Of a DNA stretch of 64,000 nucleotides, positions 1-8,883 are shown in pieces (position 1 is the first letter of the stretch; every line of letters starts with the position of its first letter). Source of the stretch: Pedobacter heparinus DSM 2366 (GTDB lineage: Bacteria; Bacteroidota; Bacteroidia; Sphingobacteriales; Sphingobacteriaceae). Location: contig NC_013061.1 of NCBI RefSeq assembly GCF_000023825.1, forward strand, positions 3,286,001 through 3,350,000. The letters are read 5' to 3'. The translations under genes were made by a program, and so were the position numbers. The notes under the pieces are model-generated. The model was given only the letters and a program-made list of their open reading frames with translations, did no database searches and was not told the DNA's origin.

Positions 1-392
1 ATTAGCCAGAAGGCTGGCTGGCTCCAGCTGCTTTCGCCTTTACTGGTATAAACTTTTACTTTCCAGTAATATTTATTTTTACTTTTTAAGGTCTGCCCGG
101 CATACAGGTTGTACAAAGATTCCGCTGAATTGACTTTGCCTGAATTCCAGATATCGGCATCATTTTCAGTAAGTTTGGCCAGCGATGAAGCAACCAGGAT
201 ATGATAGGCAGTCTGCTGCACATCATTTCGGGTTGAGGCGATCTGCCAGCTTAAACGGGGCCTGGCCACATCAATTCCCAAAGGGTTTTGCAGCATTTCA
301 CAGCGCAGGTTTTGCAGCGTTACCTGCGAAAAAGCAATGCTGAGGTTCAGCATTAAAATCGCTGTGAGTAGGATATGTCTTTTAAGGTTCAT
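1..392 (-). CDS. alpha-L-rhamnosidase (GH78), N-terminal part, cut by window edge
   Basis: The reading frame starts at the ATG complementary to 390-392 and runs off the left edge, giving about 130 codons. It begins with a signal peptide (hydrophobic segment ending AFSQ) followed by NLRCEMLQNPLGID and then ARPRLSWQI. That opening, with the later WNSGKV and YYWKVKV, is the usual N-terminal beta-sandwich of Bacteroidota GH78 alpha-L-rhamnosidases. The catalytic (alpha/alpha)6 barrel is outside the window. GH78 enzymes remove terminal L-rhamnose from plant polysaccharides such as rhamnogalacturonans. It is the last visible gene of the minus-strand operon starting at 12030 and lies 33 bp after the GH2 gene. 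Family call is confident for the N-terminal domain; the activity is inferred because no catalytic residue is visible. Confidence 0.8.
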   Translation of the reverse strand, partial: MNLKRHILLTAILMLNLSIAFSQVTLQNLRCEMLQNPLGIDVARPRLSWQIASTRNDVQQTAYHILVASSLAKLTENDADIWNSGKVNSAESLYNLYAGQTLKSKNKYYWKVKVYTSKGESSWSQPAFWL

Positions 393-425
393 CTGGTTCT
401 GCCTTTTTCCATTTAATTTACGCAA

Positions 426-3188
426 TTAGTTGTTCACCGAGAAATCAAAGTAAAGTGTTAAGTCCAATGCTCTTGCCGGATCTTTTTCATAATCATAAAA
501 AATGTTTTTCATGGCCATTGGCCCACTCCGGTCTGCCCTTTGCGTTTTTGTACCGATACCGGGAATGCCCTGCATAAAGGAAATGTCGCCAGACGGGAAA
601 AGCGGTTCATAATTGTGCCATTGGTCGGTTTTAAATGCTGCGCTAAACAACCTTAAAAAAACGTCCTCATTTTCGGTTACCACCTTAAAAGGTTGCTCTT
701 TTGTAATAAATTTACACCAGTACATGTTAGAATGATATCCTTTGAATTCGGGGTATATCCAGGTTTCGCCGGTTTCTGTATTGTTATAATCCTTTTTCCA
801 GACACCAAAAGGATTGCCCTTTAAGCGGTTTTTCCATACCCTGTATGGGCCTCTTCCCATGTATTCCACGCCCTTGATCTGGTCTTCCGGAAAAGAAAAA
901 TTTAATCCGATAAAATTAGTAAGGTACTCGGCAGGGAAATATTTCACCTGTAGTTTTACCCAGCCCGAAGGATAGATTGTCCATTTTAAGGTATTGTAGG
1001 CAGTTTTTCTGTCAAAAGTGGATGCTATGACCAGGTTCTCACCATCCTTATACTGACGGATATTTTGAAAATTGGTGGCACCTTCCTGTACAAGCGGTCC
1101 ATTTGTAAATGGGATAATTCCCTTTTCATTCCTTACCTGACGCAATATCCCATTTTTTTTGCTGAAGCTTAACTGTATACCATTTGCTGAAACGGTATAA
1201 AGGCTATCACTTTCTTTAAAGCTTACCGCCTTGTCTCCAGCAGTTTTAACCAGGGTTAACGCCTCTTTTTTAGGGAGTGTGATGGGAAAGCTCCAGGTAA
1301 ACAATTCTTTGCCATATAGATCGGTAGCGGTAAGGTACAATACGTCGAAAGAAAACCAGTTTTGTGGCAGATTTACCTGCAGCCGGCCTTTTGCTGCCGG
1401 TTGTACGTCAGGTGAGATTAACCTCCCGCTCATTTCCTGTCCGGTTTTCAGGTTTAACAGTTTCCAGCTAAACGTACAGGTATTCAGATTCGCAAAATGA
1501 TAGCGGTTCTCAATGTTAAATACCCCGTCAAATTCGGGTGTCATTTCCCTATGTTCAAAAAACACAGGGCTCCAGATCTCTTTGATGGCAAAATAGCTGC
1601 CCTCTTTTTCATGGAAAGGTCCTACAATTCCATCAGCCCCGCGGTTGCCATCTGCATCTATTGTGTTATTCTTGTCGGTACGCACAACCCCCTGATCAGC
1701 AAAATCCCAGAGAAATCCACCGGCAGAAAGCGGGTTCGATAACATATCGTTCCAGTAATCTTCCAAATTGGCACCATGTCCCCCGTCAAACATACCATGT
1801 AAAAATTCAGTGGGCATCTGTATGCTGTGGCCCTGCCTGTAGTTGCCAATACCATAGTTGTATTCCCGATAATGCTGGGTATCGAATCCATTGAAATCTT
1901 CCCAGGGGTGGATTACCGGACGTTTTTGAATATCTTCTTTGGCAAACAGCGGATCCAGATCGCGGTTATGCCCTCCCTCATTTCCATTGGCCCAGAAAAT
2001 AATGGATGGATGGTTCACATCATGGCGCAGCATTTCTTTAACCAGTTTGGTTCCTGTTGGGGTATCGTAATGTCCGTGCCAACCAGCAAGTTCATCCATT
2101 ACATACAGGCCCAGCGAATCACATACATCCAGAAAATGGCCATCAGGAGGGTAATGCGACATGCGCACCGCATTCATATTCATTTCCTTCATTAACTCAA
2201 CGTCCTCAACGCTGTTCTTTTTGCTCAATGTTCTTCCGGATGCAGGCCGGAAAGAATGCCTGTTCACACCTTTAAATTTTATTTTAACACCATTTACATA
2301 TACCCCATCCCTTGGTTTTACAAGAATGGTACGGAAACCTATCTTTTTGGACAGGGTATGTATAATTTTGCTATTTTGATATAGGGTGAATGTGGCGGTG
2401 TACAGATTAGGAAATTCTGAAGACCACAATTGCGGCGACTGAAAAATACCTGAAAGGCTGGTCATTCCGGCTTTACTATTTAACCTGGTGCTGACTGGCG
2501 CACCGTATTGCTTTCCATCGGCTGTATACAACTGCAGGCTAAGCTCATCTGCCTTGCCCACTACCTGAACTTCAGCTTTAAACCGACCATCGGCCTGCGC
2601 ATCTACAGCTACCCTCTCTATATGCTGCAGAGGAAGTGCTTCCAGATATACTGGCCTGAATATGCCTCCAAAAATCCAGAAATCTGCTTTCCGCTCGGCA
2701 TCGTTTACCGATTTATTGGCAGAATGTTTGGCTACTTTTACCTCAAGGAGGTTGGCTGAACCATATTTTAACAGGCTTGATACATCGTACCGGAATACGT
2801 AAAAAGATCCCTGATGTGTGGGGCCTGCCGATTTTCTATTAACCTTTACTTCCGTATCGGTCATTGATCCTTCAAATACAATATTGATCTTTTTACCCTT
2901 CCAGGCTGATGGCACCTTAAAATTATATTTATATAAGCCCTCTTCCTTGCCCCTTATACTGTCTTTGGCAAATCCGTAATTGTATTTTCCAAAGCCCTGT
3001 AATTCCCAGTTGGAAGGAACCGGTATAGTTGTCCATTTACCCGAATTCATACCTGCAGTACAGAAAAAATCCCATTTAACTGTATCGTCGTTGCCGGTAC
3101 CCGACAAATACAGTTGTTCGGTTTGCTGGGCCTGAACAACAGAAAACAACAATAGCAGCAGTACGGAAAGGATCGGTTTAAGCTTCAT
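426..3188 (-). CDS. GH2 beta-galactosidase-like glycoside hydrolase, secreted
   Basis: A 920-residue exported protein with a signal peptide (residues 1-20). The order is that of LacZ-type GH2 enzymes: sugar-binding jelly roll (about 25-185), immunoglobulin-like domain (about 187-290), TIM barrel (about 290-560) and C-terminal beta-rich domains including a late beta-galactosidase small-chain-like region. The probable acid/base is Glu404 in NGNEGG and the probable nucleophile Glu461 in MPTEFLHG; both follow the GH2 pattern. GH2 covers beta-galactosidases, beta-glucuronidases and alpha-L-arabinopyranosidases, so the substrate is not fixed by sequence alone. It sits 14 bp after the esterase gene in the pectin operon, so it probably trims a side chain in the periplasm. 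Family confident, specificity open. Confidence 0.88.
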   Translation of the reverse strand: MKLKPILSVLLLLLFSVVQAQQTEQLYLSGTGNDDTVKWDFFCTAGMNSGKWTTIPVPSNWELQGFGKYNYGFAKDSIRGKEEGLYKYNFKVPSAWKGKKINIVFEGSMTDTEVKVNRKSAGPTHQGSFYVFRYDVSSLLKYGSANLLEVKVAKHSANKSVNDAERKADFWIFGGIFRPVYLEALPLQHIERVAVDAQADGRFKAEVQVVGKADELSLQLYTADGKQYGAPVSTRLNSKAGMTSLSGIFQSPQLWSSEFPNLYTATFTLYQNSKIIHTLSKKIGFRTILVKPRDGVYVNGVKIKFKGVNRHSFRPASGRTLSKKNSVEDVELMKEMNMNAVRMSHYPPDGHFLDVCDSLGLYVMDELAGWHGHYDTPTGTKLVKEMLRHDVNHPSIIFWANGNEGGHNRDLDPLFAKEDIQKRPVIHPWEDFNGFDTQHYREYNYGIGNYRQGHSIQMPTEFLHGMFDGGHGANLEDYWNDMLSNPLSAGGFLWDFADQGVVRTDKNNTIDADGNRGADGIVGPFHEKEGSYFAIKEIWSPVFFEHREMTPEFDGVFNIENRYHFANLNTCTFSWKLLNLKTGQEMSGRLISPDVQPAAKGRLQVNLPQNWFSFDVLYLTATDLYGKELFTWSFPITLPKKEALTLVKTAGDKAVSFKESDSLYTVSANGIQLSFSKKNGILRQVRNEKGIIPFTNGPLVQEGATNFQNIRQYKDGENLVIASTFDRKTAYNTLKWTIYPSGWVKLQVKYFPAEYLTNFIGLNFSFPEDQIKGVEYMGRGPYRVWKNRLKGNPFGVWKKDYNNTETGETWIYPEFKGYHSNMYWCKFITKEQPFKVVTENEDVFLRLFSAAFKTDQWHNYEPLFPSGDISFMQGIPGIGTKTQRADRSGPMAMKNIFYDYEKDPARALDLTLYFDFSVNN

Positions 3189-3202
3189 GAATCGGGATTG
3201 GG

Positions 3203-4636
3203 TTATATCGGGTTAAATTGGGTAATCAGCGGATTATCTGTACGAAACGGCAATGCAGGAAGGCCATTCTTATTGTATAGATTAGGACTGGCAGATTCAG
3301 TCCAGCCAAAACGTACTGCCACCGGTTTTTTTACGGCTGCTGCCGAAACCAGTACCTTGGTACCGCTAATGCGGGCCACAGCGGGCACAAACCTGCCATC
3401 TGCACCTGCAATACTGAAATCGCTTAATGCCTTACCATCCGAACTTTTCAATCCGGATCCAATATGGTTAAATTGCAGTTCGGCAGTAGCGCCTTTAAAT
3501 TTCACGGATTGGTACATTGGTCCGGAGTAGACTATTTTTTTACCATAGTCTCTGGCCAGGGCCCAAAGTGCCAAACGCCTCCCCACTTCCCATTTGTAGG
3601 TAGGGTGCAGCTCATCTATTTTATCGTTAAGGTCTGTAGTAACTACCATACCTGTTTTAGGCATCCGCATCACCTGTGCCTGTGCTTCCCAGAATTCTGG
3701 TTCTATCTCCACATTCTGCATGGTTTTGGAATATTGAAAAGGTGCAATCTGCACGTAATAAAATGACATACCCGGGTTTTTCCATCCCCTTCTCCAGCTG
3801 TTGATCAGCGCCTTCATTTTATAACTGTAGGTAATATTTTCTCTCCTGAAACAGTTGGTCTCTCCCTGGTACCAGATTACCCCCTTAATGGCGAAAGGCA
3901 TAAGTGGTTCGATCATGGTAGGATAGAATTTACCCGGATCGCTACCCAGATATTGTCCCTGAAAATCAGGACCGGCAAGAATTGCTGCTGGAATCCAGGG
4001 CTCTATGGCACTACCACTAACTGCGGAAGTGATCATCCCAACTGGCACATGAAGTTGTTTTTGCAATTCCTTTGCGAAAAAATAACCAGCAGCAGATGAA
4101 TTTTTTAATGCCGGATCTGCAGCTACGTTCCAGTTTTTGGGATTGGTATCCGGTTTAGCCAGATCTTTACGGTTGACCACGAAGATACGGATCAGGTTAT
4201 TGTGCGCATTGGCCACTTCATTTGCCGGAAAACCCAGCTTTTCATTCAGTGGCTTTTTCATGGTCTTTAATTTGTGCATGGCATATTCCATGTTCGATTG
4301 CCCCGAACACAACCATACTTCACCTACCAGGATATTTTTTAACTGAATGGTATTTGTTCCTTTAATGGTCATTGTAGCCGGAACTGCTGAGGTTTTCAAG
4401 GGAGATAAAAGCACCTTCCAGTTACCTTTTGCATCGGTTACCGCAGTCTTTTGCTGACCAGAAAAACTAACAGTTACCTTTTCGCCCGGACTGCCATAGC
4501 CCCAGATGTTTAAGGGTTTATCACGCTGCAATACCATATTGCCAGACAAGATCTGTGGCAATAATACTTTTGCCGGGACTGCTGTCGTCCATCCAAAAAA
4601 TAAGGCTGTGCAAAGGAAATACGTTTTCAGATTCAT
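3203..4636 (-). CDS. sialate O-acetylesterase-type (SASA/SGNH) carbohydrate esterase, secreted
   Basis: A 477-residue exported SGNH-type esterase. The nucleophile is Ser114 in CSGQSNMEYA; a second conserved block is VIWYQGETNC (about 253-262), and the DELH motif supplies Asp341 and His344 of the catalytic set. The N-terminal region (about 25-105) is the beta-sandwich that precedes the SASA domain in this family. Members remove O-acetyl groups from sugars; in plant-polysaccharide loci they are generally taken to deacetylate pectin or xylan rather than sialic acid. It lies between the GH2 gene (14 bp away) and the BNR-propeller gene (8 bp away), so it is translated from the same transcript. Deacetylation of pectin side chains is the inferred role, based on neighbours rather than on sequence. 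Confidence 0.88.
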   Translation of the reverse strand: MNLKTYFLCTALFFGWTTAVPAKVLLPQILSGNMVLQRDKPLNIWGYGSPGEKVTVSFSGQQKTAVTDAKGNWKVLLSPLKTSAVPATMTIKGTNTIQLKNILVGEVWLCSGQSNMEYAMHKLKTMKKPLNEKLGFPANEVANAHNNLIRIFVVNRKDLAKPDTNPKNWNVAADPALKNSSAAGYFFAKELQKQLHVPVGMITSAVSGSAIEPWIPAAILAGPDFQGQYLGSDPGKFYPTMIEPLMPFAIKGVIWYQGETNCFRRENITYSYKMKALINSWRRGWKNPGMSFYYVQIAPFQYSKTMQNVEIEPEFWEAQAQVMRMPKTGMVVTTDLNDKIDELHPTYKWEVGRRLALWALARDYGKKIVYSGPMYQSVKFKGATAELQFNHIGSGLKSSDGKALSDFSIAGADGRFVPAVARISGTKVLVSAAAVKKPVAVRFGWTESASPNLYNKNGLPALPFRTDNPLITQFNPI

Positions 4637-4644
4637 AGTTTAAT

Positions 4645-6492
4645 TTAAAATGCTGTTGTTCTTAATGATTTGACGTAATATACGGCTTCTTTCACTGGTG
4701 TGCCAGCATTTTTAAGATCGAAATCCTGATCTGTTGGTGTATCTACATCCGGAAACCGGCGTATATCACCTGTTCTGAAGGTAATTTTTTCAAATGATGC
4801 TACAGGTACAAACATCAGCCTTGTTCCTTTACTTTGGCCATTTACAAAGATGTCGTACATCCTTTTGTCACGGTCCAGCTCTATCCTGACCTGGTATGTT
4901 TTCCCTGCTTCGTATTTCATGACCTCAGAATTCCGGTAACCCACCTTGGCTTTTAAGGCACCATCGGCATCAAATATTAACCTGGCCGCTGCTGTACCTC
5001 TGGCATCCTGAAATTCAATCTGCAATGACCCGGTATTGTTCTGGGCCGGGCTTACTGAAAATTCTACTTTTACTTTTTTTGCTTCCGGGATCAACCGTTC
5101 CGCTTTGGCATAATCGTATGGATCTTTATCGCGCAAGGTGAGTGCCTTAGTACCGTCGGGTGTCTTTTCTATTCGAACCGGGGCCCAAAGCGGACTAAAA
5201 ATGTTCCATAACTTAAGTTCCTGCCCGTCGGGAAGGGAATTAAACACTTCATCGACCGGCGTTTTAGTACTGGAAATTACAGGTACCGGTACTTTGGCGA
5301 TCCAGATGTCTTCTTTGTTCATGCTATAAGTAAGCCACATATTGCCATCAGCTGGCTTACCATCAGTTTCCGGGATCCCACGGATATACTGCGGACCATA
5401 GGATTTGTAATTACCACCATAGCGCATGGTAGAAATTTCGCCATTAACCAGCAAAAGGTCTTTGTAATCTAAGCCGTCATCACTGGTAGAAACGGCCAGT
5501 GGCCAGCGGAATTCTGAAGGGTTGTATACTATGGAAAAACGGCCGTCTGAGGTACGCTGACCCCATATTTTGGCATTGCTGTTTACTACTCCAGGTGCAC
5601 GCAGCGGATTATATTGCCAGCTCTTGCCATTGTCCTTGCTGATGGATGTTAGCGCATGTTTCCATAACCCCACTACCCTTCCATCCTGCAGGTGGTAATA
5701 ACTGAATGCCTTTACTGGTCTGTTCAATGGAATTAGAGGATCATTTCTATCGGCCTCTTCTACCATTTGCTGCATCATTAAGGGACTGGCCAGAATTTCA
5801 TTGCATGCCTTTACGAAATCTTTATCCTTACTGCTGCTATACATCGGATATGCCGCATGCTTCATATCCCAGCTGGAATTCGGCCTGAGGAAATATATAG
5901 GACCATAAGTATTGTCTTTCCTGATCTCCCTGATGACGCGCCCGATGCCTTTTCCATCATTCGGATCGTCTTTTTTATCCATAGCTATACCATAATAAGC
6001 CAGCAGGAACAGGCGTCCGGACTGGGATACATAAAAACCAACGCGTTGGTGCATGGTGGCATATAAATCTTTAGCTACACCAGGATAGCCATCTTTTTTC
6101 CAGCCATCGGGAATTTTATAGGGCGGAAAAACAATGTCCGGCTTAGACCATTTGTAACCATCTTTAGAGGTTTGCAACAGTGTTCTGCTGGGCGGGATAT
6201 GCTCACCCACAGGATCGCTCAGGTATTCCAGGTAAAAAGTACCATTCCACCAGGCCAGCATGGGTGCATGGTTATAAGTCCAGTTTAGTCCCTCAGCCAG
6301 TTCAGGATGTTCCCGGTTGGCCCTGAAAGTCTGGATGTTGTGTACCCCCATCGCAGGCACAAGCTGACCGTGGTGATAGTCGGCATTAACCATGACACTG
6401 CCGGTATAACGTAAGGTATCTTGTGCTTGTGCTGCTTGTACCAGTATCAAAAGTACGGGGGTTAACCAAATTTTATATCTTCTCATTGGCAT
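4645..6492 (-). CDS. secreted BNR/sialidase-fold beta-propeller protein, probable glycosidase
   Basis: A 615-residue exported protein (signal peptide 1-23; start could be Met1 or Met3). Residues about 30-420 contain repeated short blocks such as LLQTSKDGYKW, SISKDNGKSW and VSTSDDGLDY, which are BNR/Asp-box-like turns of a sialidase-fold propeller. Residues about 425-615 look like a lectin-like beta-sandwich (strings such as YDIFVNGQSKGTR). I do not recognise a named CAZy family with certainty. Propellers of this sort in Bacteroidota pectin loci include exo-acting rhamnosidases and lyases as well as true sialidases, so the automatic label exo-sialidase would be unsafe here. It is co-transcribed with esterase, GH43 and GH140 genes, which suggests action on a pectic side chain. 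Confidence 0.65.
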   Translation of the reverse strand: MPMRRYKIWLTPVLLILVQAAQAQDTLRYTGSVMVNADYHHGQLVPAMGVHNIQTFRANREHPELAEGLNWTYNHAPMLAWWNGTFYLEYLSDPVGEHIPPSRTLLQTSKDGYKWSKPDIVFPPYKIPDGWKKDGYPGVAKDLYATMHQRVGFYVSQSGRLFLLAYYGIAMDKKDDPNDGKGIGRVIREIRKDNTYGPIYFLRPNSSWDMKHAAYPMYSSSKDKDFVKACNEILASPLMMQQMVEEADRNDPLIPLNRPVKAFSYYHLQDGRVVGLWKHALTSISKDNGKSWQYNPLRAPGVVNSNAKIWGQRTSDGRFSIVYNPSEFRWPLAVSTSDDGLDYKDLLLVNGEISTMRYGGNYKSYGPQYIRGIPETDGKPADGNMWLTYSMNKEDIWIAKVPVPVISSTKTPVDEVFNSLPDGQELKLWNIFSPLWAPVRIEKTPDGTKALTLRDKDPYDYAKAERLIPEAKKVKVEFSVSPAQNNTGSLQIEFQDARGTAAARLIFDADGALKAKVGYRNSEVMKYEAGKTYQVRIELDRDKRMYDIFVNGQSKGTRLMFVPVASFEKITFRTGDIRRFPDVDTPTDQDFDLKNAGTPVKEAVYYVKSLRTTAF

Positions 6493-6519
6493 ACAATCTT
6501 TTCAATGGTGTTTAAACCA

Positions 6520-7455
6520 TTAGTTGGCCTTATCTTTTTTCAGATTTTCAATTATTTTCCTGCTTACTTTTACTATAGTTCCATGCTTATGCCCTTTGGG
6601 AACAATAGTCTCTGAAGTCACATCAGTAAAAGTTTTAAAATCACTGGTCTTCATCGCTGCATATTTTTTCTCCCCATAAGCATCGTAATAAATTAACCAG
6701 TCTTTTCCGAGCCTGACAACTGTTGGCCCCTCTGTTAATTTTCCGGTAAAGGCTGCAGAAACGCCCGTGTATGGCCCTAAGGCATCGCTGCTGAAAGCTA
6801 CTTTTAAATTCCTGTTTGGCCTGGTATTGTCTTTCAGTACCAGCACATGGTCTTTTGCCGACCGTTGTACAATGACCGCATCAATTACGCTGAAACCCGG
6901 ATCGAGGAATAATTTTGTGTCGGTAAATGTTTTAAAATCTTTGGTGGTAATGGCATACATCCTGTGGTTGTTCTCTTCATCTTCTATTCCTTTTGCAAAG
7001 CGATGTGGAATGGTAGAGGCCCAGATGATGATAAATTCCTTTTTTTGGTCATCATAGAACAACTCCGGGGCCCACACATTAATGACATTATTTTCCTGTT
7101 GTAATACCGGGATAAACTGTTCTGCCGACCAGTGTATAAGGTCTTTTGAGTTGGCGTAACCAAATCCCTTCTCCCCTTTCCATCCGCAGGTCCAGACCAG
7201 ATGGAATACCCCATCCGGTCCTTGCACCATTGATGGGTCGCGCATGATTTTCTTCTCGCCTATTTCTGGTTTCAGGTAAATTTTATCCAGGTCGTTCCAT
7301 TTGTAACCATCATAACTGTACAGCATCCTTAAGCCTTCATCGGCAGGTTCATGAAAGGAGGTAAATACATAACCTTTTTTGGAACAAGCGCTCAGTGCAA
7401 CCAATAGTGTCAAGTATAAAAATAACCGGTATGTACTTTTCAGACTGTTCATCAT
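6520..7455 (-). CDS. GH43-like arabinosidase/galactosidase lipoprotein
   Basis: A 311-residue five-bladed propeller enzyme with a lipobox (LVALSAC, Cys24), so probably anchored at a membrane. The three GH43 acids are visible: Asp73 in MRDPSM (base), Asp192 in VIDAVIV (pKa modulator) and Glu242 in TEGPTVV (acid). The closing KHGTI motif (His291) matches the late histidine typical of the fold. GH43 enzymes mostly cleave alpha-L-arabinofuranosides, with some acting on xylosides or galactosides. The start overlaps the stop of the GH140-like gene by 4 bp, which indicates coupled translation. Substrate is likely an arabinose-bearing pectic side chain; this is inference from the operon. Confidence 0.82.
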   Translation of the reverse strand: MMNSLKSTYRLFLYLTLLVALSACSKKGYVFTSFHEPADEGLRMLYSYDGYKWNDLDKIYLKPEIGEKKIMRDPSMVQGPDGVFHLVWTCGWKGEKGFGYANSKDLIHWSAEQFIPVLQQENNVINVWAPELFYDDQKKEFIIIWASTIPHRFAKGIEDEENNHRMYAITTKDFKTFTDTKLFLDPGFSVIDAVIVQRSAKDHVLVLKDNTRPNRNLKVAFSSDALGPYTGVSAAFTGKLTEGPTVVRLGKDWLIYYDAYGEKKYAAMKTSDFKTFTDVTSETIVPKGHKHGTIVKVSRKIIENLKKDKAN

Positions 7456-8873
7456 TTCAATTTATCTACTACCAACACCCAATCATTTCCATTCTCTTCT
7501 AATCCAGGTGCATCGAAATCATGTATTCCTTTATTTTCTATTTCGCCAATCACTGTTGTTTTTCCATCTTTTGGGTTGAACCAGGATGCTTTAACTTTAT
7601 CACCTTCCAGTACACCCATCTTCAGGGGAATGTTCCGGCCGGTATAGGTATATACGAAAATATAGTCCTTACCTCTTGTAGCCATTAACCTGTTGTATTT
7701 TTCTCCATCACCGCCTGCAGCTCCGGCAATAAGCGACTGATCTGGTACCCTGTCAAAATAAGCTTCACTTTTTCTGGAAAGCATCAGGTCTTTTAAATGG
7801 ACCATCTGCCCTGCGCCAGGATCGTTTATGGCTTCCTGCCATGGTTTAGTTGCACCATAAGCCGGATTTTTATCTGCCGGATGGTACATCTGCATTACAG
7901 AATTGTCGCCATAAGTATAACCAAAAGCACCGGCAAATACCGACCAGTATCCGTATCTGCGCACATCGGCATCGTTCCATTTTGGCTGGGTCACATCATG
8001 TAATCCCTGCGGTATGCCTTCATAAGACGGTTCCCCATCTATAGTAGGTTTTACAGGTTTAAGGCTGTAATCTTTTTCAATGTACTTCCAGTTGTCTTCG
8101 CCATAATGCCATTTTTCTTTTGCGGAAGTATCCTGCTCATAACGGCGATGTCCGGACTGTACCATATTAAAATCGAGCCATTTGGCCTCATGGAACCATT
8201 CCGACGAACCGGTCCGGCCTCTGGGATGGAAAGTAATGAGGTGGTTGGGATCATTTGTCCGTAAAGTACTGCCAATCACTTCCCAAACTGGCTTTACTTC
8301 TGACCCTTTGATGTCCCCACCGTTTAACCAGATAATATTCCACCTGTCTTTATAACGTTTCGCCAGAAATTCGGCATAAATTTTAGCCTGTTCAGGTGTA
8401 ACTTTTTTATTTTTCACATTCGTGCCCCAAACAGGTACCATCGCCATATATATACCTTTCTCTGCTGCTTTATCTACGATATAATCTACATGGTCCCAGA
8501 AATCATATTGTGTGGAGTCTGCAAATGAGCTACCCTCCGTAACCTTAGGTTTTGAAATGTCTCCTCCAACCAACGAAGAATCGCCATAAATATTTACGGA
8601 TGGCACTGTATGTAACACCATTACCTGCACCACATTAAAACCTTTTTGCATACGGTCTTCCAGGTATTCGCTGGCCTGCTCACGGGTCAGTTTGTTAAAC
8701 AAAAGCCAGCCTGTATCGCCGAGCCAGAAAAACGGCTTGCCATCTTCCTTAGTAAAATACCTGCCGTTTGCTGAAATGTGCAACCCTCTTTTTAAACTTT
8801 TGGGTTTTTGGTCCGATGCACAGGCATAGAGCATTAACGAGACCATAGCGAATAAAACTATTCTTTGATACAT
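7452..8873 (-). CDS. GH140-like (DUF4038) apiosidase lipoprotein
   Basis: A 473-residue lipoprotein (lipobox LYAC, Cys18). The segment LHISANGRYFTKEDG followed by FFWLGDTGWLLF is the signature opening of the DUF4038 TIM-barrel family, which includes GH140. Probable catalytic acids are Asp187 in LNGGD and a glutamate in DGEPSYE (Glu281 or Glu285), the arrangement of clan GH-A-like barrels. Residues about 385-470 form the C-terminal beta-sandwich (putative collagen-binding-like) found after DUF4038. The characterised GH140 enzyme of Bacteroides thetaiotaomicron cleaves the apiose-galacturonic acid bond of rhamnogalacturonan-II. That activity fits here because a complete apiose-type catabolic operon lies at 25957-36775. 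Not every DUF4038 protein is an apiosidase, so the substrate remains inferred. Confidence 0.8.
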   Translation of the reverse strand: MYQRIVLFAMVSLMLYACASDQKPKSLKRGLHISANGRYFTKEDGKPFFWLGDTGWLLFNKLTREQASEYLEDRMQKGFNVVQVMVLHTVPSVNIYGDSSLVGGDISKPKVTEGSSFADSTQYDFWDHVDYIVDKAAEKGIYMAMVPVWGTNVKNKKVTPEQAKIYAEFLAKRYKDRWNIIWLNGGDIKGSEVKPVWEVIGSTLRTNDPNHLITFHPRGRTGSSEWFHEAKWLDFNMVQSGHRRYEQDTSAKEKWHYGEDNWKYIEKDYSLKPVKPTIDGEPSYEGIPQGLHDVTQPKWNDADVRRYGYWSVFAGAFGYTYGDNSVMQMYHPADKNPAYGATKPWQEAINDPGAGQMVHLKDLMLSRKSEAYFDRVPDQSLIAGAAGGDGEKYNRLMATRGKDYIFVYTYTGRNIPLKMGVLEGDKVKASWFNPKDGKTTVIGEIENKGIHDFDAPGLEENGNDWVLVVDKLK

Positions 8874-8883
8874 GCAATAATAT

